This document shows positions 1-5,214 of a stretch of 5,214 bases of DNA, piece after piece. A program made the translations under genes and the position numbers. The notes below the pieces were generated by a model. It was not told the origin of the DNA. It did no database searches and saw only the letters and a list, made by a program, of their open reading frames with translations. The stretch covers positions 1 to 5,214 of the forward strand of contig JAETTS010000210.1 of NCBI GenBank assembly GCA_021769025.1, given 5' to 3'. The stretch's first letter is position 1. Each line of letters begins with the position of its first letter. Source of the DNA: Enterocloster bolteae. Its GTDB lineage: Bacteria > Bacillota_A > Clostridia > Lachnospirales > Lachnospiraceae.

Positions 1-6
1 TTCCAT
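1..6 (-). CDS. Start of probable TRAP transporter large permease (DctM-like), cut by window edge
   Basis: Only two codons (Met-Glu) are visible, so the identity rests on context. On the minus strand an ATG at 6-4 lies 6 nt after the dctQ stop codon. It is preceded by a strong Shine-Dalgarno stretch AAGGAGGAG (plus positions 16-24), and a second GGAG overlaps the dctQ stop. Both P and Q subunits of a TRAP system lie just upstream, and their obligatory partner, the large 12-TM DctM subunit that forms the translocation channel, is normally encoded directly after Q. No terminator separates them. The gene could in principle be something else, because nothing of the protein beyond two residues can be read. 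Confidence 0.5.
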
Positions 7-12
7 ATACTC

Positions 13-501
13 CTACTCCTCCTTTCCTTTCATATCTCCAATCTTCCGGACACTGTTTACCGCATTTACCAGGCACCGGACAGATCCCAGGAAAAAACCC
101 AGGACCATTCCTGCCGCCACCACCGCCATGGGAATTTCCATGGCAGCGGATTTTACCACTTTCTGAAAATCAAAGAACTGAACAGACCAGTACAGCAGGT
201 AAAGGTGAATTCCAAAGCAGAACAGACTTGTAAGTGCCCGGAGGAGCTGGTTTGGTACTCCCTTGACAAACGAAAGAAATACCTCGACATTGAAATGTTC
301 AAATTTCTTTTCTCCCAGGGAAATACACAGGAATACAACCCATATATAACAAAAGCGGGATATTTCTTCCGAAAACAGCAGTGCTTTCTTCAGGAAGATA
401 CGGGAGAACATCTGGCACAGGATTGTAATACACATGACGCCAAATAAAGAGCCCGCTATGATCTCCTCCAGGGAGTTAAATACCTTCAATAGCTTCTTCA
501 T
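13..501 (-). CDS. dctQ: TRAP transporter small permease, DctQ family
   Basis: This 162-residue protein has the length and four-helix layout of DctQ-type small subunits, which join DctM in the cytoplasmic membrane in secondary uptake of organic acids driven by an ion gradient. Hydrophobic segments lie at about residues 13-33, 50-64, 87-108 and 124-145. The family's characteristic segment after helix 1 is visible: an acidic pair E45-E46 followed by ISRF, a Trp in helix 2 (W54) and a Gly before a charged loop (G63). The last helix starts with the typical small-residue/IPM motif (residues 119-125). The start at 501 has a GGAGG site 5 nt upstream (507-511). The gene follows dctP after 37 nt with no terminator, so the two are probably cotranscribed. 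The family does not reveal the substrate; P decides specificity. Confidence 0.92.
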   Translation of the reverse strand: MKKLLKVFNSLEEIIAGSLFGVMCITILCQMFSRIFLKKALLFSEEISRFCYIWVVFLCISLGEKKFEHFNVEVFLSFVKGVPNQLLRALTSLFCFGIHLYLLYWSVQFFDFQKVVKSAAMEIPMAVVAAGMVLGFFLGSVRCLVNAVNSVRKIGDMKGKEE

Positions 502-538
502 GCTTACCTCCGTTGTTTCACTCTGTCAGCAGGTTTCA

Positions 539-1654
539 TTATTCCTTCCAGTTAGCCTTAAAATCATTTAGGTCCTTAATGGCTGCGGCCCATTCAGGAT
601 CACTTCCAAAATTCTCTTCCACTACCTTGGCTGCATTGGCCTTAAATGCCTCGACATCCGGCTCAATGACCTTCATTCCCTGCTCTTTCAGGAATTCCAG
701 TCCTTCTTCTGTCTCTTTGTTGATTCTATCTTCTATAATAGGACGGTACTTGGCAAGTACATCGGTAATCACCTGACGCTGTTCTTCTGTAAGGCTCTGC
801 CAAATCTGCTCCGAAACCTCCACCGTGCCAAGATGGACGGAATGCTTTGTCAGCACAATTGCATCCTGTACTTCATAGAACTTCTGGGCAATGATGGTTG
901 GAACAGGATTCTCTTCTCCTACCACAACGCCGGTCTGGAGGGAAAGGTATAATTCACTCATATTAATAGGAACAGGATTACCGCCCAGTGCAGCCACCAC
1001 TGTCTTGGCTATAGGCGTGTCCATGCACCGGACGGAAAGGCCTGCCAAATCATCCGGTTTCATGGGTTCCACGCCCTTTATGGTCAGATTCCTGTCGCCG
1101 TAATACCATACATCCAATGTACGCACGCCGCTTGCATTAAGGACTGTCTCATTGTACATCTTCTGAGAACCTTCAGAGGCAAAGTAGTCATACGCCTGCT
1201 TTGCGTTATCAAAGGCATAGGGCAGCGAGTAAACCTGTACCTGGTCACAGAAGGATGCCAGAATACTCGGACCCGTGACCTCAAAAGCCAGAGAACCTGT
1301 ACGCAGCATATCCAGCGCCTCTGCCTGCGTACCTAACGTGGCCCCGGGATAAACCTTGATTTTAAGAGAGCCATTGGTTTTTTCTTCGATCTCCTTTGCA
1401 ATATCATAGGAAACCTGGCTCCACGCATGGCTTTCAGGCTCACCCACATACCAGGACAATTCCAGGGCTTCACCTGCTGCCTCGCCGGCAGTATCCTCAG
1501 TCTTACTTTCTTCAGCTTTATCCGCCTTTGTATCAGCTGCCGCCGGAGCTGCCGGGGCCGGGGCATCCTTCTGCCCGCCGCAAGCCGCCAGACTTCCCAT
1601 AGCCATCATCACCGCCAGTGCCAGACCTGCCATTCTTTTGTTTCTTCTCCTCAT
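539..1654 (-). CDS. dctP: TRAP transporter substrate-binding lipoprotein, DctP family
   Basis: This 371-residue extracytoplasmic receptor captures an organic acid and hands it to the DctQM membrane complex. The N-terminus is a lipoprotein signal: basic residues 2-7, a hydrophobic core at 8-20 and lipobox L22-A-A-C25. Cys25 would be lipidated and tether the protein to the outer face of the membrane. Residues 27-64 form an Ala/Pro/Glu/Lys-rich linker; the binding domain follows. Family landmarks include the YPGATLG segment (102-108), a G-D-R motif (R188) and an Arg in the GLSVRC strand (R209), the position that in DctP/SiaP-like proteins pairs with the ligand carboxylate. The usual GVVDGQENP-like loop here reads GVVVGEENP (242-250), so the common Asp is Val245. 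AAGGAGGA (1663-1670) sits 8 nt before the ATG. Ligand unknown; the neighbouring LarA-like gene suggests a hydroxy or sugar acid. Confidence 0.93.
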   Translation of the reverse strand: MRRRNKRMAGLALAVMMAMGSLAACGGQKDAPAPAAPAAADTKADKAEESKTEDTAGEAAGEALELSWYVGEPESHAWSQVSYDIAKEIEEKTNGSLKIKVYPGATLGTQAEALDMLRTGSLAFEVTGPSILASFCDQVQVYSLPYAFDNAKQAYDYFASEGSQKMYNETVLNASGVRTLDVWYYGDRNLTIKGVEPMKPDDLAGLSVRCMDTPIAKTVVAALGGNPVPINMSELYLSLQTGVVVGEENPVPTIIAQKFYEVQDAIVLTKHSVHLGTVEVSEQIWQSLTEEQRQVITDVLAKYRPIIEDRINKETEEGLEFLKEQGMKVIEPDVEAFKANAAKVVEENFGSDPEWAAAIKDLNDFKANWKE

Positions 1655-1770
1655 ATTACACGTCCTCCTTTTTAATAAAATATAGTTATAGTGGTTATAT
1701 GCACCACAGTTATCCTGGAATGCATGTATGCTTTTTGCTTTCTCATATTCGTTTTCTGTTTTGTAAGCTC

Positions 1771-1799
1771 ATTATATTATAGAAAACGTTTTCTGTCAA
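1771..1799 (-). promoter_or_regulatory. Consensus vegetative (sigma-A type) promoter for the TRAP operon
   Basis: On the minus strand TTGACA (plus 1794-1799) and TATAAT (plus 1771-1776) are both perfect consensus hexamers, separated by exactly 17 bp. Transcription would start near 1763-1765 and give a dctP leader of about 110 nt. A second TATAAT at 1776-1781 would leave only a 12-bp spacer and is disfavoured. The palindromic operator fills the spacer, so the promoter is probably strong and tightly repressed. Confidence 0.85.
1781..1794. promoter_or_regulatory. LacI-family operator (perfect palindrome AGAAAACGTTTTCT)
   Basis: This 14-bp sequence is its own exact reverse complement and has the central CG step typical of LacI/GalR operators, where the hinge helices insert. 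It occupies the dctP promoter spacer and touches the last base of the -35 box, so a bound repressor would exclude RNA polymerase. The obvious candidate is the adjacent LacI-type protein. The site also matches the CcpA cre consensus WTGNAANCGNWNNCW at all but one position (A1781 where T is expected), so catabolite control is an alternative or additional reading. Confidence 0.82.
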
Positions 1800-1820
1800 T
1801 ATTTCTACAAATATTTTTAT
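1800..1820 (-). promoter_or_regulatory. UP-element-like A/T tract upstream of the dctP promoter
   Basis: Read on the minus strand, this block directly abuts the -35 box. It fits the UP-element consensus (NNAAAWWTWTTTTNNNAAANNN, bound by the RNA polymerase alpha C-terminal domain) at 13 of 14 specified positions; the mismatch is the G opposite position 1808. It would raise promoter strength further. The region is AT-rich, so chance similarity is possible, and the block lies 1-2 nt closer to the -35 box than in the standard arrangement. Confidence 0.5.
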
Positions 1821-1849
1821 TTTCATCCTTATTTCACAGCATTTTCACG

Positions 1850-1878
1850 TTGGTTTCCTATGTATTACAGTTTATTAT
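1850..1878 (+). promoter_or_regulatory. Weak candidate promoter for the lacI-type regulator gene
   Basis: TTGGTT (1850-1855) and TATTAT (1873-1878) are separated by 17 bp, the best plus-strand pair I found between the operator and the regulator start. The -35 box is poor, and the surrounding T-rich sequence offers other -10-like hexamers (for example TATTAT at 1933-1938), so the choice is tentative. A weak promoter would suit a regulator gene. Confidence 0.3.
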
Positions 1879-1972
1879 TATTATATTTTTCTATTTTTTT
1901 CTTATTTTTCTATTGCTTTTCTATCACTTAAGTATTATCATAAATATATATGCTTTTTCATATTCTGATTTT

Positions 1973-1980
1973 AAAGGAGA
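1973..1980 (+). promoter_or_regulatory. Ribosome binding site AAAGGAGA that fixes the regulator start
   Basis: The site lies 8 nt upstream of the ATG at 1989 and outcompetes an in-frame ATG at 1950, which has no Shine-Dalgarno site and would add 13 non-homologous residues before the helix-turn-helix. The same AAAGGAGA octamer precedes the next gene at 3075-3082. Confidence 0.85.
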
Positions 1981-1988
1981 TACACCGT

Positions 1989-3047
1989 ATGAATCATACC
2001 AGCCATAATGTTACCATTGGCGACGTTGCAAAGGCTGCTGGTACTTCTGTTTCTACTGTTTCCCGTGTTTTGAGCGGCAGCACTTATCCTGTCAGTGCTG
2101 CCAAGAGGGAACGTGTGCTGCATGCTGCAAACACTCTTGGATACGAGCCCAACCTGCTTGGACGCATGCTGAAGACAAATACCAATCCCTCCATAGGCAT
2201 TATCATCCCCTCCTTCCAAAACCCCTTCTACACACAGCTCATTATAGGGATTGAGAAAGAGGCTATGGCAAATAACTATTTTCCATTGGTATTCAGCTCA
2301 CAGAGAAGTCCGGAGACCGAGCGTAATCTGATCAACAATCTTATAAAAAACAGGGTGAAGGGGTTGATGATTTCATCTATAGACGATTCCCCCCAGGCCG
2401 TGGACCATTTTGTATCCACAGGCGGGAAGGTGTGTATATTTGAATCCAACTACTCTGACACAGACAAGGTCATAAATGCAAAGACAGATATGCTGGGAGC
2501 CGGACGCACTGCCGCCGAGTACCTGATTTCACAGGGGCACCGGTCAATTGCATTTTTAAGTACTCCGTTTAACCGTCAGTCACGTATTATGACCCTGGAC
2601 GGTTACAAACTGGCCCTGGCTAATAACGGCCTTTCATTTTCCGAGGATGATGTAATGACAGTCCAGTATGAATCCGAGGCAGATTCCGGACTATATGAGA
2701 TGGAAGCCGGCCATAAGCTGGCAGACAAATTCCTGGAGGCAAAAAAGCGAAAAGATTACACTGCCATTATGGCAGTCAATGACCTGATTGCATATGGAAT
2801 CATCCAGCGCTTACAGGAAAAAGGACTGGGAATACCCGATGATCTTTCCATCATATCATTTGATAATATCCCTTATTCCGGACTCATTAACCCGCCTCTT
2901 ACCACCATGGACATGCCTGCCAGATTACTGGGGCAGCGGGCCTGTCATTTAATCATCGACTCCTTAAACTCAAATGAAGACCATAATGGCATTACCTTGT
3001 CAGTCAGCGCCGAGCTGGTTGTACGCAGGTCAGTAAAAGCCTTGTAA
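1989..3047 (+). CDS. LacI/GalR-family transcriptional regulator
   Basis: This 352-residue protein has full family length. Residues 8-30 are a classic LacI helix-turn-helix (T9-I-G-D-V-A-K-A-A-G, then TVSRVLSG) with V21-S22 at the operator-specificity pair. Residues about 51-63 form the hinge (GYEPN, L61 at the position that inserts into the minor groove), and from about 67 a periplasmic-binding-protein-like effector domain begins with GIIIP. Typical signatures follow: QGHRSIAFL, an Arg-containing SRIMTLDGYKLAL stretch, AVNDLIAYG, SIISFDN and a closing LTTMDMPARLLGQRA. The start at 1989 is set by its RBS. It is divergent from the TRAP operon and 44 bp upstream of the LarA-like gene with no terminator between. 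It probably represses the TRAP promoter through the 1781-1794 palindrome and is released by the transported acid or a metabolite. Effector and targets are inferred. Confidence 0.93.
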   Translation: MNHTSHNVTIGDVAKAAGTSVSTVSRVLSGSTYPVSAAKRERVLHAANTLGYEPNLLGRMLKTNTNPSIGIIIPSFQNPFYTQLIIGIEKEAMANNYFPLVFSSQRSPETERNLINNLIKNRVKGLMISSIDDSPQAVDHFVSTGGKVCIFESNYSDTDKVINAKTDMLGAGRTAAEYLISQGHRSIAFLSTPFNRQSRIMTLDGYKLALANNGLSFSEDDVMTVQYESEADSGLYEMEAGHKLADKFLEAKKRKDYTAIMAVNDLIAYGIIQRLQEKGLGIPDDLSIISFDNIPYSGLINPPLTTMDMPARLLGQRACHLIIDSLNSNEDHNGITLSVSAELVVRRSVKAL

Positions 3048-3091
3048 CCGCTGTGCCCTCCTTCATAACCAGGTAAAGGAGATAACGAAAT

Positions 3092-4363
3092 ATGGATTCT
3101 GCATTATACAATGTAATCGGCAACGTTAAAATACCAAAGATGGCCCGCGTACGCCAGAAATTCGACCCATCCGAAATTACAGACCCTGCAGCCGGGATAC
3201 GCGGGGAACTGTCACGCCCGGAGATAGCAGCCACCCTTAAGCCAGGCATGAACATAGCCATAACAGCAGGCAGCCGCGGCATACATAATCATAAACTGAT
3301 TCTGAAAACAGTGGTGGATATCGTCAAAGAACACGGGGCAAATCCGTTTGTGGCACCAGCCATGGGAAGCCATGGAGGAGCTACTGCCCAGGGACAGCTG
3401 GAAGTTTTAGAGGGGTTTGGGATAACCCCCGCCTATCTCGGCTGCCCTATTAAGTCCGGCATGGAGACAGTCCGGATTGGAGTCAGCCCCGAAGGCCATG
3501 ATGTTCATATTGATAAGAACGCGTGGGAGGCTGACGGCATTATCGTGATTAACAAAATCAAGCCCCACACTGCTTTCAGAGGTTCCTATGAAAGCGGTCT
3601 CATGAAAATGATGACCATTGGACTAGGCAAACAGTATGGGGCCAGCCTGTGCCATCAGTCCGGATTCAAGAACATGGGGCGACTCGTCCCCATGTTTGCC
3701 AATGTCATCCTGGCAAACTGCCCCATCTTATTCGGTCTGGGAATCGTGGAGAACGCCTACAGCCGCACTTACATGCTAAAGGCGCTCACTCCCGAGGAAA
3801 TTCCCGAAAAAGAGCCGGAGCTGCTGGTATTGGCCCGCTCACTGATGCCGCGGATTCTCTTTGATGACATTGCGGTATTGGTCATAGATGAGATTGGAAA
3901 GAATTTCAGCGGCGACGGCCAGGATCCCAATGTCTCTTCCCGTTTTGCCACTCCCTATGCTTCCGGTGATTTCACCATACAAAAAGTATGTGTACTGGAC
4001 CTGTCGGACAAAAGCCACGGCATCATGATTGGAGCCGGCTGCGCAGATACCTGCACCCAGCGTTTAGTGGATAAATCCAATCTGGAGGCAAGCTACATCA
4101 ATGCCATAACTTCCACTGTATTTGACTGTGTAAGGCTTCCCATGATTCTTAAAAACGACTATTTTGCCATGGCTGCCTGTATTAAGACATGTAATGAAGT
4201 GGATTTAGAACATATCCGTATGGTACGGATTCCCAATACACTGGAGATTGGCGAGATATGGATATCTGAAAGCATGATGGAGGACGCCGGGAAAAATCCC
4301 CAGATAGAAATTATCAGCCAGCCCCAGGAGCTTCCCTTTAACGACGAGGGGAATCTCTGGTAA
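3092..4363 (+). CDS. LarA-like (lactate racemase/DUF2088 superfamily) protein, probable nickel-dependent 2-hydroxyacid racemase or epimerase
   Basis: This 423-residue cytoplasmic protein, about the size of LarA, carries residues that match the LarA active site by order and spacing. R62 (TAGSRG) corresponds to LarA Arg75, H94 (MGSHGG) to His108, H159 (IKPHTAFRG) to His174, K172 (GLMKMM) to Lys184, which carries the nickel-pincer nucleotide, and H188 (SLCHQ) to the nickel ligand His200. Spacings are 32, 65, 13 and 16, against 33, 66, 10 and 16 in LarA. The C-terminal half contains IGKNFSGDGQDPN (268-280). LarA-family enzymes interconvert C2 stereoisomers of hydroxy acids by hydride transfer. 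AAAGGAGA ends 9 nt before the ATG. Placement after the regulator and opposite a TRAP importer suggests that it processes the imported acid. Cofactor genes larB, larC and larE are not in the window. The substrate is unknown, and a non-racemase member of the superfamily is possible. Confidence 0.82.
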   Translation: MDSALYNVIGNVKIPKMARVRQKFDPSEITDPAAGIRGELSRPEIAATLKPGMNIAITAGSRGIHNHKLILKTVVDIVKEHGANPFVAPAMGSHGGATAQGQLEVLEGFGITPAYLGCPIKSGMETVRIGVSPEGHDVHIDKNAWEADGIIVINKIKPHTAFRGSYESGLMKMMTIGLGKQYGASLCHQSGFKNMGRLVPMFANVILANCPILFGLGIVENAYSRTYMLKALTPEEIPEKEPELLVLARSLMPRILFDDIAVLVIDEIGKNFSGDGQDPNVSSRFATPYASGDFTIQKVCVLDLSDKSHGIMIGAGCADTCTQRLVDKSNLEASYINAITSTVFDCVRLPMILKNDYFAMAACIKTCNEVDLEHIRMVRIPNTLEIGEIWISESMMEDAGKNPQIEIISQPQELPFNDEGNLW

Positions 4364-4383
4364 CAAACCACCTTCTGAGTATC

Positions 4384-4440
4384 AAAAAAGAGCACCTCCC
4401 CGCCCGCGGAACAATTCTCCGCCTCCGAAAGGTGCTCTTT
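4384..4440. terminator. Bidirectional intrinsic terminator between convergent genes
   Basis: A perfect 11-bp outer stem (4387-4397 with 4430-4440, AAAGAGCACCT/AGGTGCTCTTT) encloses a second GC-rich hairpin (GCGGA 4406-4410 with TCCGC 4418-4422, 7-nt loop). On the minus strand the stem runs into a T6 tract, giving a good terminator for the GH13 gene 64 nt upstream. On the plus strand it follows the LarA-like stop by 23 nt but has only T3 before CC, so termination there is probably weaker. Confidence 0.85.
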
Positions 4441-4503
4441 CCTATATCAGATTCAAAATCCCCCTGTCTTACAACATTTGTCAGTCTTACATCATCCTTC
4501 TGC

Positions 4504-5214
4504 CTACTTCTCCACAGCCGCCCCATCATCCGCGAACCGCGAATCCACCACCGGATAAAATTCATCCGGCTGAGAAACGAATACAGCTGCGCTGTAAGGC
4601 GGCATGTTCAGCTTCAGCATGCCATTCTTTATGCGGTAGAGCATGACCCCTGCATTGTACCCTGTCTCAGCGGTCAGGATGGGCCTGCCTAACACCATGT
4701 CGTCAGTAACGCCCAGCTGCCATACCGGAATGTCCATGGTCTGGCTGTCCGGGCTGTTGGATATGACCACCACGGCCTGATATTTGCCGTACATACGCCC
4801 GTAGGCAATCTTCTGGTATCCGGCCAGAAGGGGCTTTACCGCACCCTTTCTGATCGCTGGTATCTTGCGGTGGATTCCGGTCATATAGCGGTGGAACTCT
4901 ATAAGCTCTAAATCCTCTTTCCCCCATGGATAGGTACGCCTGCTGTCCGGATCCGTCCATCCGCAGACTCCGGCCTCATCGCCGTAGTAAAGCGTGGGGG
5001 CTCCCGGCCAGGTCATCTGAATCACCACTGCCTCCCTGAACACACAGGGCTTTATATTCTGTCCTGCTTTTTCCGGACCAGCTGTCTGGATACGGCCTAC
5101 CATCTGGTTGGTCCTGGTTAAGAAACGGGAATGGTCATGGTTGGACAGCTGGTTCATGGCCGTCATCACCGTGTTGGTCTGCATACGGCTCATATGGTAT
5201 CCCATGGCGTTAAA
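4504..5214 (-). CDS. GH13-family alpha-glycosidase, C-terminal part (cut by window edge)
   Basis: The reading frame is open to the right edge and its true start lies outside, so the first visible residue is not a start. The 236 visible residues begin late in the (beta/alpha)8 barrel. GH13 conserved region IV is present as LSNHDHSR (visible residues 23-30; the His-Asp pair H26-D27 includes the transition-state-stabilising Asp). It is followed by the family signature PGAPTLYYGDEAG and a DPDSRRTYPW segment typical of neopullulanase, cyclomaltodextrinase and maltogenic alpha-amylase-like enzymes. A beta-rich C-terminal domain completes the protein. The nucleophile Asp and acid/base Glu regions would lie beyond the window and cannot be checked. 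No signal peptide can be judged. It hydrolyses alpha-glucosidic bonds, presumably in maltodextrins or related glucans. It converges on the LarA-like gene across a terminator, so it is probably unrelated to the organic-acid module. Confidence 0.9.
   Translation of the reverse strand, partial: FNAMGYHMSRMQTNTVMTAMNQLSNHDHSRFLTRTNQMVGRIQTAGPEKAGQNIKPCVFREAVVIQMTWPGAPTLYYGDEAGVCGWTDPDSRRTYPWGKEDLELIEFHRYMTGIHRKIPAIRKGAVKPLLAGYQKIAYGRMYGKYQAVVVISNSPDSQTMDIPVWQLGVTDDMVLGRPILTAETGYNAGVMLYRIKNGMLKLNMPPYSAAVFVSQPDEFYPVVDSRFADDGAAVEK

Larger units (their letters stand above)
1655..1988. other. Divergent intergenic regulatory region
   Basis: This 334-bp AT-rich stretch lies between the divergent dctP and lacI-type genes. 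It contains no credible gene. From left to right it holds the dctP leader (about 110 nt, with a small hairpin at 1691-1707), a half operator at 1750-1759, the strong minus-strand promoter with its embedded palindrome at 1771-1799, an A/T UP-like element at 1800-1820, and a T-rich tract at about 1871-1923 that precedes the regulator gene. A run of open codons across it on the plus strand encodes only low-complexity Phe/Leu/Ile/Tyr and is not a gene. Confidence 0.8.

Noticed and set aside
205..447. Plus-strand open frame opposite dctQ, and similar frames at 891-1103, 1396-1675, 3004-3282 and 4432-4692
   Set aside because: They are antisense or out-of-frame shadows of well-supported genes with no recognisable domains or ribosome binding sites.
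1776..1781. A second TATAAT on the minus strand as the -10 box
   Set aside because: It would be only 12 bp from the TTGACA box, whereas the copy at 1771-1776 gives the optimal 17 bp.
1860..1925. T-rich tract considered as an intrinsic terminator or a simple-sequence repeat
   Set aside because: No stable stem precedes it, and it has no regular repeat unit; it looks like ordinary AT-rich regulatory DNA.
1950..1988. Longer N-terminus for the LacI-type regulator from the ATG at 1950
   Set aside because: There is no Shine-Dalgarno site before 1950, the extra 13 residues do not fit the family, and a strong RBS is placed correctly for the ATG at 1989.
1691..2008. A 105-codon open frame on the plus strand across the intergenic region
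   Set aside because: Its translation is low-complexity Phe/Leu/Ile/Tyr from T-rich DNA, it has no ribosome binding site, and it overlaps the promoter, the operator and the true regulator start.
4504..5205. Treating the Met codon at 5205 as the start of the GH13 gene
   Set aside because: The frame continues open to the window edge (Phe-Asn-Ala before the Met), and the protein would lack most of the catalytic barrel, so this is an internal Met of a longer gene.
1..5214. CRISPR array, insertion sequence, tRNA, rRNA or phage attachment site
   Set aside because: I found no spaced direct repeats, transposase-like protein, terminal inverted repeats or cloverleaf-like segment when reading both strands.

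Overview
The window looks like chromosomal DNA of a gut-type Gram-positive anaerobe of the Clostridia, most likely Lachnospiraceae (an Enterocloster/Lachnoclostridium-like organism). This rests on strong AAGGAGG-type Shine-Dalgarno sites before every visible start, a lipoprotein-anchored solute-binding protein, moderate GC in genes with very AT-rich intergenic DNA, and the general character of the proteins. The genus is an inference from protein style, not a database result.

Layout. Positions 1-1654 (minus strand) hold a TRAP transporter operon in the order dctP (substrate-binding lipoprotein), dctQ (small membrane subunit), then the first two codons of what is probably dctM (large membrane subunit), which leaves the window at its left edge. 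Positions 1655-1988 are a divergent regulatory region. On the minus strand it carries a perfect TTGACA-17 bp-TATAAT promoter with an UP-like A/T element, and a perfect 14-bp CG-centred palindrome fills its spacer. Positions 1989-4363 (plus strand) hold a LacI-family regulator followed 44 bp later by a LarA-like protein (lactate racemase/DUF2088 superfamily, nickel-pincer hydroxyacid racemases and epimerases). A two-tier inverted repeat at 4384-4440 is a terminator shared with a convergent gene. Positions 4504-5214 (minus strand) are the C-terminal part of a GH13 alpha-glycosidase that continues past the right edge.

How the genes may work together. The four TRAP/LacI/LarA-like genes read as one catabolic module. 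An organic acid, plausibly a 2-hydroxy acid or sugar acid, is imported by the sodium- or proton-driven TRAP system and its C2 stereochemistry is changed by the LarA-like enzyme. The LacI-type protein represses the transporter promoter until the substrate or a product appears. The substrate cannot be read from the sequence. The GH13 gene is separated by the terminator and probably belongs to a different, alpha-glucan-related unit.

No CRISPR array, mobile element, tRNA or rRNA was seen. The most interesting points are the operator embedded in an almost ideal promoter and the apparent conservation of LarA active-site residues in a protein linked to a TRAP transporter.
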